A DNA stretch of 64,000 nucleotides from Leisingera sp. SS27 (GTDB lineage: Bacteria; Pseudomonadota; Alphaproteobacteria; Rhodobacterales; Rhodobacteraceae): positions 62,001-126,000 of the forward strand of contig NZ_JAQNCY010000010.1 of the NCBI RefSeq assembly GCF_028368855.1, in the 5' to 3' direction. The translations under genes were made by a program, and so were the position numbers. The notes beneath the pieces are model-generated. The model worked only from the letters and a program-made list of their open reading frames with translations. It did not search any database and had not been told where the DNA came from. Below, piece after piece: positions 34,310 through 42,077 of the stretch; position 1 is the stretch's first letter, and every line of letters begins with the position of its first letter.

Positions 34310-34319
34310 GGTATAAGCC

Positions 34320-34844
34320 TCAGCCGACGATCATCTGCTTCATGCGCAGGGCTTCGTATTCCAGCTCTTTCAGGCGGAAGTTCACCACGTCGCCGACGGT
34401 GATCATGCCCGCAAGCTTGCCGTCTTTCAGAACCGGGAGGTGGCGGAAGCGGCCCTCGTTCATCACCTTGGCCACATCAATCAGCAGGTCGCCGGGCGCG
34501 CAGGTCTTGACCTCGCGGGTCATGATCTCCTCAACCAGCTGCGGCAGGGTGTGGCCGGGCGTGTCCGCCAGACGGCGCACGATGTCGCGTTCCGACAGGA
34601 TGCCCTGCAGCGCGCCGTTCTGATCGGTGACGACCAGCGCGCCGATGCGTTTTTCCTTCAGCGCCTCGACCGCGTGGCCGACCGTGTCATTGGGGCGGAT
34701 TGCAAAGATCGCGTCGCCCTTGGTTTCCAGCAGACTGGCGACTGTCGATTGGCCGTGCGACAAATTCGACTCGGCCGACTGGCTGTGGCTTTCCTGCCCG
34801 GCCTTGTCGCCCCGGGTGGGAGGCTGGTATGAGAACGGTGCCAT
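34320..34844 (-). CDS. tandem CBS-domain protein
   Basis: A 174-residue cytoplasmic protein made of an N-terminal polar tail of about 30 residues and a CBS pair (Bateman module): VASLLETKGDAIFAIRPNDTVGHAVEALKEKRIGALVVTD, then GILSERDIVRRLAD, VEEIMTREVKTCAPGDLLIDVAKVMNEGRFRHLPV and GMITVGDVV. CBS pairs bind adenosine nucleotides; free-standing proteins of this type are widespread in alphaproteobacteria. No partner enzyme is adjacent. Not in an operon with its neighbours. Confidence 0.9.
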   Translation of the reverse strand: MAPFSYQPPTRGDKAGQESHSQSAESNLSHGQSTVASLLETKGDAIFAIRPNDTVGHAVEALKEKRIGALVVTDQNGALQGILSERDIVRRLADTPGHTLPQLVEEIMTREVKTCAPGDLLIDVAKVMNEGRFRHLPVLKDGKLAGMITVGDVVNFRLKELEYEALRMKQMIVG

Positions 34845-34956
34845 GCGCGGGGTCTCCTCCTGTATCCTGCATCAGGTCATACCCCCATCTTAGCGGCGGA
34901 TTATGATCCGGGAAGGGGCGAAATGACGCGAGCGCTAACAACAGCGGAAAAACAAC

Positions 34957-35145
34957 ATGTTCGAAAGCCTCTACCTGACCCCCGTGACCGGTGCGCTGAC
35001 CGTGTTCCTGGTGGTGGTCTGCGGCCACCTGTACCGGCAGAACTGGAAGTCCGAGGCGCCAAACGCGCGGTTCCGGGCCTGGCTTTACGGGCTGCCGGCC
35101 GCGGTGGGCCTGCTGGCGCTGGCCTTTTTGCCTTTGAAGTTCTGA
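34957..35145 (+). CDS. small two-helix membrane protein next to apbE
   Basis: A 62-residue protein with hydrophobic segments at about residues 11-25 (TGALTVFLVVVCGHL) and 45-59 (LPAAVGLLALAFLPL), joined by a basic loop YRQNWKSEAPNARFRAW. It starts 112 bases after the divergent CBS gene and lies 80 bases upstream of apbE on the same strand. I do not recognise the family. Its place in the apbE-nqrM group suggests a possible accessory role in Na+-NQR assembly; this is inference from position only. Confidence 0.65.
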   Translation: MFESLYLTPVTGALTVFLVVVCGHLYRQNWKSEAPNARFRAWLYGLPAAVGLLALAFLPLKF

Positions 35146-35224
35146 GGCCTGCTCCGGCGCTCCGTTTGACTCTGCCGCGGGGCAGGGGCATAGCTGCGCC
35201 AGTTTTTCCGCCGGAGGTTGCCGA

Positions 35225-36271
35225 ATGCCCAGCCCGTTGCCCAGAAAACTCCTGATCGCCCTGACCCTGCCCGCGGTGCTGGCCATGTCCGGCTGCTGGT
35301 TCGGCAGCGACCCGGAAGAGGTGCGGCTGACGGGTGAAACCATGGGCACCACCTACAGCGTGATTGCGATTGGCGAGGATCTGGACGCCGGGGCGCTGGG
35401 GTCCGCGGTGGAGGGCACCCTGGCGGCGGTCAATGCCAGGATGTCGAACTGGGATCCGGCCTCCGAGGTCTCCACCTTCTCAGCCGAGCGCAGCACCGCG
35501 CCGGTGCGTGTGTCGCCGGAATTTGCCCATGTGCTGGCGGCGGCGGGGGACGTGCACGCCAAGACCGGCGGCAAGTTCGATGTGACCCTGGGCCCGCTGA
35601 TTGAGCTGTGGGGCTTTGGGCCGCGCAAGCCCGAAGATCCGGTGCCGTCGGATGCGGCCATCGCCAAGGCGCTGGAGGGCGTCGGCCAGGCGCGGCTGCT
35701 GGTGCTGGATGCAGAGGCCGGCACGCTCAGGAAATCCGCGCCGGAAACCGGCATCAACCTGTCGGCCATTGCCAAGGGCTATGGCGTGGATGCGGTGGCA
35801 GAGGCGCTGCAGGGGTTTGGCGTTGAGCATTACATGGTCGAGATCGGCGGCGATCTGGTGACCAAGGGCGAAAACGCCAAGGGCGAGGCCTGGCGCATCG
35901 GAATCGAGAAACCGGATGCGGCGGCGCAGACCGTGCAGCTGATCGTGCCGGTCAGCAACCACGGGCTGGCGACCTCGGGCGACTACCGCAATTACTTCGA
36001 GCATGAGGGCAAACGCTATTCCCACATCCTCGATCCGGTGGCCGGGCGGCCGGTCACCCATGCGACCACCTCTGTCACGGTGATCGCAGAAAACGCCATG
36101 CTGGCGGATGCCTGGGCCACTGCAATGCTGGTTCTGGGCCGCGAAAACGGGCTGAAGCTTGCTGAGGAGCATAAACTTGCCGTGTTTTTCATTGATCGGG
36201 ACGTGCAAGCCGGGCCGGATGCCTATATGACAGCGGCAAGCAGCGCGTTCGAGGCGCTGACCGCAAACTGA
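35225..36271 (+). CDS. apbE: FAD:protein FMN transferase (flavin transferase)
   Basis: A 348-residue ApbE lipoprotein. The signal peptide ends with lipobox LAMSGC (Cys24), followed by LTGETMGTTYSVIA, VNARMSNWDPASEVSTF, LSAIAKGYGVDAVAEAL, YMVEIGGDLVTKG and the Thr-rich THATTSVTVI, all family hallmarks. ApbE transfers FMN from FAD to Thr in NqrB and NqrC outside the membrane. It lies 3.1 kb downstream of nqrF on the same strand and 34 bases upstream of nqrM, so it serves the local Na+-NQR. Confidence 0.95.
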   Translation: MPSPLPRKLLIALTLPAVLAMSGCWFGSDPEEVRLTGETMGTTYSVIAIGEDLDAGALGSAVEGTLAAVNARMSNWDPASEVSTFSAERSTAPVRVSPEFAHVLAAAGDVHAKTGGKFDVTLGPLIELWGFGPRKPEDPVPSDAAIAKALEGVGQARLLVLDAEAGTLRKSAPETGINLSAIAKGYGVDAVAEALQGFGVEHYMVEIGGDLVTKGENAKGEAWRIGIEKPDAAAQTVQLIVPVSNHGLATSGDYRNYFEHEGKRYSHILDPVAGRPVTHATTSVTVIAENAMLADAWATAMLVLGRENGLKLAEEHKLAVFFIDRDVQAGPDAYMTAASSAFEALTAN

Positions 36272-36305
36272 CGCCGCGCACCAAGCTTCCTGCGAGGGAC
36301 ACCAT

Positions 36306-36551
36306 ATGAGCACCTTTCTTCTGGCCTTCATCCTGCTGCTGATCGTCACCCTGGGCATGTCGCTGGGCGTGATCCTGATGGGCAAGAAGATCAAGGGCAG
36401 CTGCGGCGGCCTGAATGCGATCTCGGGTGCCGACAAATGCGTGGTCTGCTCCAAGGATGTCGATCCCGACAGCCCGCTGCGGGACAAATTGCAGTGCAAA
36501 CGCGCGCGCAAGATGGTCGAGCAGATGGAACGCGAGGCGCAGCAGGCCTGA
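36306..36551 (+). CDS. nqrM: Na+-NQR maturation protein NqrM
   Basis: An 81-residue protein with one N-terminal membrane helix (FLLAFILLLIVTLGMSLGVIL) and four Cys residues at 33, 45, 48 and 64 in the order SCGGL, CVVC and QCKR. This is the NqrM (DUF539) layout. NqrM is required to deliver or insert iron into the NqrD/NqrE intramembrane site. It follows apbE after 34 bases, so apbE and nqrM form a maturation pair for the nqr operon. Confidence 0.93.
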   Translation: MSTFLLAFILLLIVTLGMSLGVILMGKKIKGSCGGLNAISGADKCVVCSKDVDPDSPLRDKLQCKRARKMVEQMEREAQQA

Positions 36552-36577
36552 GCCCGTCTGCGGCGTCCCGTTTCAGC

Positions 36578-37987
36578 CTATTCTGAAGGATTCACCGCCA
36601 CGACTGCGCTGCCCGGATCCTGGTGCGGCGCCCATCCCTTGCCCAGCGAAATCTGCAGGCTGGCCCAGGCCAGCGCCAGATCGCGCCGTGCGGTGATCAG
36701 GGCCAGTTCGTTGTCGCGCAGCGCTTCTTCGGTGTTCAGAAGGTCGAACAGGGTGATTTCACTGGCCTTGAAGGTTTCCCGCGCAAGATCGGCAACCTTG
36801 GTTCCCAGATTGACGGCGCGGGCCTGGGCAGCGGTGCGCTCACGGGCGGCGCGCAGGCTGCTTTGCTGCGACTGGACCTCTTCCACCGCGGCCCTGACTG
36901 CGGCGCGGTAGTCGTATTCGGTTGCCTTGGCCTCGGCGATGGCGCTTTTGTGGAAGGCGCGCAGCACCGGGCGGTTGAACAGCGGCAGGTTCAGCACCGG
37001 GCCGATCTGGTAGAGAGCACCGGTGCCACGGGTGGCGCGCACAGAGCCGGAAACCTCCAGCGAAGGATACAGCTCCGCTTCGGTGATGCCGGTATCGGCC
37101 GCAGCGCTGCGCAGCTGGGCCTCGGCCAGCAGCACATCGGGACGGTTGCGCAGCAGGGTAGCGGGCACGCCCAGTTCCGGCTGGCTGGCGGGGTAGGGCT
37201 GGCCATAGCTGCCCTGCATCATCGCAAAGACCTCTGCCGCGTCGCGGTCCAGAAGGGTTGCCAGGGCAAAGACAGAGGATTCGTAGCTGGCAACAAAGCC
37301 GGGCAGGTCCGCCTTGGCGCTGGCGACCTGAAGCTTGGTGCGCTCCACATCCAGCGCCAGCAGGGCACGGGCCGCCTGCAGTTCTTCCACAGTTGCCAGA
37401 ATCTGCTGGCGCAGCTGGATCGTCTTACGGGTCACGGCGGCGCCGCGCTGGAAGAACCGCGCCTCGATGTAGGTGCGGGTGATGGCTTCGATCAGCGCCA
37501 GCCGGGTGGTGGCCATCCGGTAGAATTCCGCGTCGCGGTCTGCCACTGCCCGTTCGGAGCGGCGCTGGAACTCGCCGAAGAGGTCAAAGACGTAGGTGGC
37601 GCCAACCTCTGCCGTGTCGGTGCTGGTGGAACCGTTCTGGGATTCGGGGCGCGCAAAGATGGAACTGCCGTCCAGATCGCCGCTGACTTGCTGCGGCCGG
37701 CCGGTGCCGCGGCGCAGGGCCTCTGCCGAGATCAGGCGCTGCTTGGCGGCCTTGAGCCCCAGGTTCTGCTGCAGTCCCGCGGTGATCAGCCTGTTCAGAG
37801 TGGCATCGTTCAGCCCGCGCCACCACGTCTCTGAGGCGCCTTTGGCGGTGGCATAGCTGCGGGATTGATAATAACTGGCAGGCACCGCGAAATCCGGGCG
37901 GTGGTAATCAATGCCGACAACAGTGCAGCCGCACAGGAAAGTGCCTGCCAGCAGCACGGAACGGGCTGTCCAACGGGGTTTGCTCAT
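36578..37987 (-). CDS. NodT-family outer-membrane efflux lipoprotein (TolC-like)
   Basis: A 469-residue outer-membrane factor. The signal sequence ends in lipobox LCGC (Cys21), and two repeats of the OEP domain follow: LITAGLQQNLGLKAAKQRLISAEALRRG in the first half and LLRNRPDVLLAEAQLRSAAADTGITEAELYPS in the second, the standard NodT/OprM signature. Such proteins form the outer duct of RND or MFS tripartite pumps. No membrane-fusion protein or pump gene is next to it, so it is an orphan within the window. It converges on nqrM with only 26 bases between. Confidence 0.9.
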   Translation of the reverse strand: MSKPRWTARSVLLAGTFLCGCTVVGIDYHRPDFAVPASYYQSRSYATAKGASETWWRGLNDATLNRLITAGLQQNLGLKAAKQRLISAEALRRGTGRPQQVSGDLDGSSIFARPESQNGSTSTDTAEVGATYVFDLFGEFQRRSERAVADRDAEFYRMATTRLALIEAITRTYIEARFFQRGAAVTRKTIQLRQQILATVEELQAARALLALDVERTKLQVASAKADLPGFVASYESSVFALATLLDRDAAEVFAMMQGSYGQPYPASQPELGVPATLLRNRPDVLLAEAQLRSAAADTGITEAELYPSLEVSGSVRATRGTGALYQIGPVLNLPLFNRPVLRAFHKSAIAEAKATEYDYRAAVRAAVEEVQSQQSSLRAARERTAAQARAVNLGTKVADLARETFKASEITLFDLLNTEEALRDNELALITARRDLALAWASLQISLGKGWAPHQDPGSAVVAVNPSE

Positions 37988-38296
37988 GGTTTGCCTCAGG
38001 GCGCCCTTTTTTGCGGGCTTTCAGGCAGGATAGCCATGGCGGGGGCAGTCCGCGAAGCGGTTCCGGCGCGGTGCGGAGTCTTTCCCGGTCACTGATGCGC
38101 CTATCCCACAGCTTTGCTTTGTCGGAAAAGGACCCGCAGGCTGGCGGTTTTGGCCTATCCTGCATACAAAAAGGCGGGCAGGCTGCCGGACCAGACCCGC
38201 CCGACCCAACCAGTGGCAGCCGCAGGTGCTGCAAGAAGCGCTGCGCCCTTGCCCCAACCTCAGCCGCCCCGGCGGTGCAACAGTGAGACCAGCCTG
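37988..38296. other. 309-base divergent intergenic region
   Basis: Lies between the leftward NodT-type gene and a rightward aldehyde dehydrogenase gene and must hold both promoters. No strong palindrome, consensus promoter or ORF with family features was seen. Confidence 0.5.
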
Positions 38297-39718
38297 ATGG
38301 ACCTGCAAAAATTCTATATCGGCGGCACCTGGGTGACGCCGCATTCGGCCCGCGAATTTCCGGTGCTGAACCCGGCCACGGAGGCGCAGATCGGGACCAT
38401 CATCCTCGGGGATGAGCATGATGTGAACGCCGCGGTGGCGGCGGCCAAGGCGGCGTTCGGGAGTTTTTCGCAGACCTCCCGCGCGGAGCGGATTGCGCTG
38501 CTGGAGCGGTTGCTGGAGATCAGCAGGGAGCGGCGCGAGGAGCTGGCGCAGGCGATGTCTGCTGAGATGGGGGCGCCGGTTTCGATGGCGCGGGACGCGC
38601 AGGCCGATTCGGGGATCGGGCATCTGGAAGGTATTCTGGCGGCGCTGAAAAGCCAGGAACTGCGCGAAACCCTGCCCAATGGCGATATCCTGGTGCGCGA
38701 GCCGATCGGCGTCTGCGGTCTGATCACACCCTGGAACTGGCCGGTGAACCAGATCGCGCTCAAGGTCCTGCCTGCGCTGGCGACAGGCTGCACCTGCGTG
38801 CTGAAACCATCGGAGCACACGCCGATGTCGGCCGCTGTTTATGCGCAGATGATCCATGATGCGGGCTATCCGGCGGGGGTGTTCAACCTGATCCATGGCG
38901 ACGGGCCGACGGTGGGCGCGGGCCTGTCGCGCCATCCCGACGTAGACATGATGTCCTTCACCGGTTCGACGAGGGCGGGCATTGCGGTGTCCAAGGACGC
39001 GGCCGACACGGTGAAGCGGGTGACGCTGGAACTGGGCGGCAAGTCTCCGAACCTGGTGTTTGCGGATGCGGATCTTGAGGCGAAGGTCACCGCATCGGTG
39101 CTGGAATGCATGTATAACACGGGGCAGAGCTGCGACGCACCGACCCGGATGCTGGTCGAGCGCAGCTGCTATGATCAGGTGCTGGAGATTGCCAAGGCCG
39201 CTGCCGAAGGCCAGGCGGTGGGCGATCCAAGCCAGGAGGGCGACCACATCGGCCCGATGTTCGACCGCATCCAGTACGACCGGGTGCAGGAGATGATCCA
39301 GAAGGGCATCGGGGAGGGGGCGACCCTGCTGGCAGGCGGACTGGGCCGGCCAGAGGGGCTGGACAAGGGCTGGTACGTGCGCCCCACTGTCTTTGCTGAT
39401 GTGACCAACGATATGGCCATAGCGCAGCAGGAGATCTTTGGCCCGGTGCTGGTGATCATTCCGTTCGAGGATGAGGAGGACGCCGTCCGCATGGCCAATG
39501 ACACGCCCTATGGGCTGGCGGCCTATCTGCAGACTGGCGATCCGGAGCGGGCCGAGCGGGTTGCCGCCCGGCTGCGGGCGGGCGCGGTGCATATCAACGG
39601 CGGCGGTTTCAACTACGGCTCGCCCTTCGGCGGCTACAAGCAATCCGGCAACGGCCGCGAAGGCGGCATGCTGGGGCTGGAGGATTATCAGGAAGTCAAA
39701 ACCCTGCATTTCGGCTGA
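38297..39718 (+). CDS. NAD(P)-dependent aldehyde dehydrogenase
   Basis: A 473-residue aldehyde dehydrogenase that begins MDLQKFYIGGTWVTP. It has cofactor segment GLITPWNWPVNQIALKVLPAL, general base in LELGGKSPNL, catalytic Cys in GQSCDAPT and C-terminal GGFNYGSPFGGYKQSG. I start at ATG 38297; the open frame upstream has no conserved sequence. It has no operon partners, with a strong terminator directly after it. The substrate is not predictable; it is a different subgroup from the two dehydrogenases in the betaine island. Confidence 0.88.
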   Translation: MDLQKFYIGGTWVTPHSAREFPVLNPATEAQIGTIILGDEHDVNAAVAAAKAAFGSFSQTSRAERIALLERLLEISRERREELAQAMSAEMGAPVSMARDAQADSGIGHLEGILAALKSQELRETLPNGDILVREPIGVCGLITPWNWPVNQIALKVLPALATGCTCVLKPSEHTPMSAAVYAQMIHDAGYPAGVFNLIHGDGPTVGAGLSRHPDVDMMSFTGSTRAGIAVSKDAADTVKRVTLELGGKSPNLVFADADLEAKVTASVLECMYNTGQSCDAPTRMLVERSCYDQVLEIAKAAAEGQAVGDPSQEGDHIGPMFDRIQYDRVQEMIQKGIGEGATLLAGGLGRPEGLDKGWYVRPTVFADVTNDMAIAQQEIFGPVLVIIPFEDEEDAVRMANDTPYGLAAYLQTGDPERAERVAARLRAGAVHINGGGFNYGSPFGGYKQSGNGREGGMLGLEDYQEVKTLHFG

Positions 39719-39723
39719 GTTCC

Positions 39724-39757
39724 CATCCCTCCCGGCAGGAGGATGCCGGGAGGGATG
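39724..39757 (+). terminator. strong hairpin after the aldehyde dehydrogenase
   Basis: CATCCCTCCCGGCA (39724-39737) pairs perfectly over 14 bases with TGCCGGGAGGGATG (39744-39757), loop GGAGGA. It is five bases past the stop codon, with a weak T-run after (CCGTTT). Confidence 0.8.
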
Positions 39758-39974
39758 CCGTTTGCGGCCTGCCAGGTGCCGCTTTCTGACCTAATGCGTG
39801 TCGCAATCCGCCAAGCGTGCCGCCCGGCGGCGGCTCAGGATGGAGACATGACACAGAACTTCATTCCAAAACGCATGGACCGCCGCGCAACCGGGTGCAA
39901 CTTGGCTGCTGCCTGAGTTCCGTTGCCCTTTGCGGGTTCTCACGGTTTCTCAACGGCGGACATTGGAATGACAC

Positions 39975-42077
39975 ATGACAGCATCACAGGCGCTGCGCCT
40001 TGCCATTGATATTGGCGGCACATTCACCGACACCGTGCTGGTGGCGGGCGAAGACACTATTCTGGCCTCAACAAAGACGCTGACCACCCGCCGGAGTCCG
40101 GCAGACGGTGCAATGGAAGGCGCGGCGCGGGTGATGGCGCAGGCGGGGCGTTCCCTAAGTGAGGTCACCGGTTTTATCCATGGCACCACGCTGGCCACCA
40201 ACGCGCTGATTGAGCGGCGCGGGGCGCGGGTGGCGACGGTCACGACCGAGGGGTTCCGCGATATTCTGGAGATCGCCTATGAGCGGCGCTATTCCCAGTA
40301 TGACATCAATCTTGAGAAGCCCGATCTGCTGGTGCCGCGGGAGCGGTCGCTGACCATCCGCGAGCGGATGTCGGCTGAAGGCTCAGTGCTGATCGCCATG
40401 GAGGACAGCGCGATTGAGGCGCTGATCGCGGAGCTGGATGCCAGCGGCGCCGAGGCGGTGGCGGTCTGCCTGATGCACGCCTATGCCAACCCGGACCATG
40501 AGCGGCGGCTGCGCGGTATTCTGGCGGCGCGGCGGCCCGGGCTGACGGTCTCGATCTCCTCCGAAGTCAGCCCCGAGGCGCGGGAGTTCGACAGGCTCTG
40601 CACCACGGTGGCAAACGCCTATATCCAGCCTCTGATGGAGACCTATCTGGCGCGGTTTGCCGCGCGTTTTGCTGTGGAAGGCGTGACGTGCCCGATCCTG
40701 ATGATGACCGCAGGCGGCGGCATGTGCACCATCCAGACCGCGGCGCGGTTTCCCATCCGGCTGGTGGAGTCGGGTCCTGCCGGTGGTGCCATCCTGGCGG
40801 CGCGGATTGCGGCGCAGGCGGGGCTTAAGCAGGTGCTGTCCTTTGATGTCGGCGGCACCACGGCCAAGCTGTGCCTGATTGACAATGCCCGCCCGCAGAC
40901 CTCGCGCCAGTTTGAGATTGCCCGCGCGGCGCGGTTCATCAAGGGCTCGGGGATGCCGGTGCGGATCCCGGTGATCGAGATGATCGAGATCGGGGCCGGC
41001 GGCGGTTCGATTGCCGGGGTGGACCGGCTGGGGCGGCTGACCGTGGGGCCGAAATCGGCGGGGTCGGAGCCCGGTCCGGTGGCCTTCGGCCGTGGCGGCA
41101 CGGAGCCGGCGGTGACCGACAGCGACGTCACGCTGGGATATATCGTGCCGGAGACCTTTGCCGAGGGGCATATCCGGATTGATCCGGAGGCGTCGAAAGA
41201 GGCGCTGAGCCGTGTGATTGGTTCGCGGCTGGATATGGACGGGATTGGCGCCGCGGACGGCGTCAGCCGGATCGTGGACGAGAGCATGGCCAGCGCCGCC
41301 CGCATGCACGCGGTGGAGTCGGGCAAGGATCTGGGTGCGCGCAGCATGATCGCTTTTGGCGGCAACGGGCCGCTGCATGCGACAAGGGTTGCGCGTTCCG
41401 CCGGGGTGTCGCGCATCGTGATCCCGCCCAATCCGGGCGTTGGATCGGCTGTGGGGTTCCTGTTTGCGCCAGTGAGCTTTGAAATCGTGCGCTCGCGCTA
41501 CTCTCTGCTGGAGGACATGGATCTGGAAGGTATCAACACGCTGTTTGCCCTGTTGATTGATGAGGCGCAATCGGTGGCGGCGCAGGGGGCGGGCGAGGCT
41601 GAAACGCTGGTCCAGCGCACTGCCTTCATGCGCTACAGCGGGCAGGGGCATGAGATCGAGATTGCTTTGCCGGACCGTGATCTGACGGCACAGGATCTTG
41701 GTCCGCTGACGGCGGCGTTTGAGGCGGAATACGCCAAGCAGTTCTCCCGACCCGTGCCGGGCATGAAGATCGAGATCCTGAACTGGGCGGTGCGGGTCGC
41801 GACTCCAGATGCAGAAGTGCCGCCGGTGCCGGACGTGCCGGAGCTGCGGACCATTGCCCCGGCTGCGCACCGGCCCATCATCTGCGATGTGGATGGCCGC
41901 GAAAAGCAGGTGGCATTTGTGCCGCGGGCCAGTCTGAAACCCGGTGACCGGATCATAGGCCCGGCGCTGATTACAGAGCCGCAGACCACCACGCTGGTCT
42001 CGGCGGATTTCTCCGCCCATGCGGATGCCATCGGCAATCTTGTCCTGATCCGGGATCAGAAAGGAGAAAAGCAATGA
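39975..42077 (+). CDS. hydantoinase/5-oxoprolinase subunit A (HyuA family)
   Basis: A 700-residue HyuA/N-methylhydantoinase A-family protein. The actin-like ATPase fold is seen in LAIDIGGTFTDTVLVAG, GFIHGTTLATNALIERRGARVA and LSFDVGGTTAKLCLID; IEIGAGGGSIAGVD and MIAFGGNGPLHATRVA follow. With HyuB it cleaves cyclic amides such as hydantoins, N-methylhydantoins or 5-oxoproline with ATP; related acetone carboxylases share the fold. It overlaps hyuB by four bases. This is the first gene of a coupled four-gene cassette with a HisC-like aminotransferase and a racemase-family enzyme, so the substrate is probably a cyclic amide derived from an amino acid. Confidence 0.9.
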   Translation: MTASQALRLAIDIGGTFTDTVLVAGEDTILASTKTLTTRRSPADGAMEGAARVMAQAGRSLSEVTGFIHGTTLATNALIERRGARVATVTTEGFRDILEIAYERRYSQYDINLEKPDLLVPRERSLTIRERMSAEGSVLIAMEDSAIEALIAELDASGAEAVAVCLMHAYANPDHERRLRGILAARRPGLTVSISSEVSPEAREFDRLCTTVANAYIQPLMETYLARFAARFAVEGVTCPILMMTAGGGMCTIQTAARFPIRLVESGPAGGAILAARIAAQAGLKQVLSFDVGGTTAKLCLIDNARPQTSRQFEIARAARFIKGSGMPVRIPVIEMIEIGAGGGSIAGVDRLGRLTVGPKSAGSEPGPVAFGRGGTEPAVTDSDVTLGYIVPETFAEGHIRIDPEASKEALSRVIGSRLDMDGIGAADGVSRIVDESMASAARMHAVESGKDLGARSMIAFGGNGPLHATRVARSAGVSRIVIPPNPGVGSAVGFLFAPVSFEIVRSRYSLLEDMDLEGINTLFALLIDEAQSVAAQGAGEAETLVQRTAFMRYSGQGHEIEIALPDRDLTAQDLGPLTAAFEAEYAKQFSRPVPGMKIEILNWAVRVATPDAEVPPVPDVPELRTIAPAAHRPIICDVDGREKQVAFVPRASLKPGDRIIGPALITEPQTTTLVSADFSAHADAIGNLVLIRDQKGEKQ

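Noticed and set aside
39848-39916. 22-codon ATG frame preceded by GGAG upstream of hyuA
   Set aside because: Too short to support, no family features, and no attenuator-like hairpin between it and hyuA.
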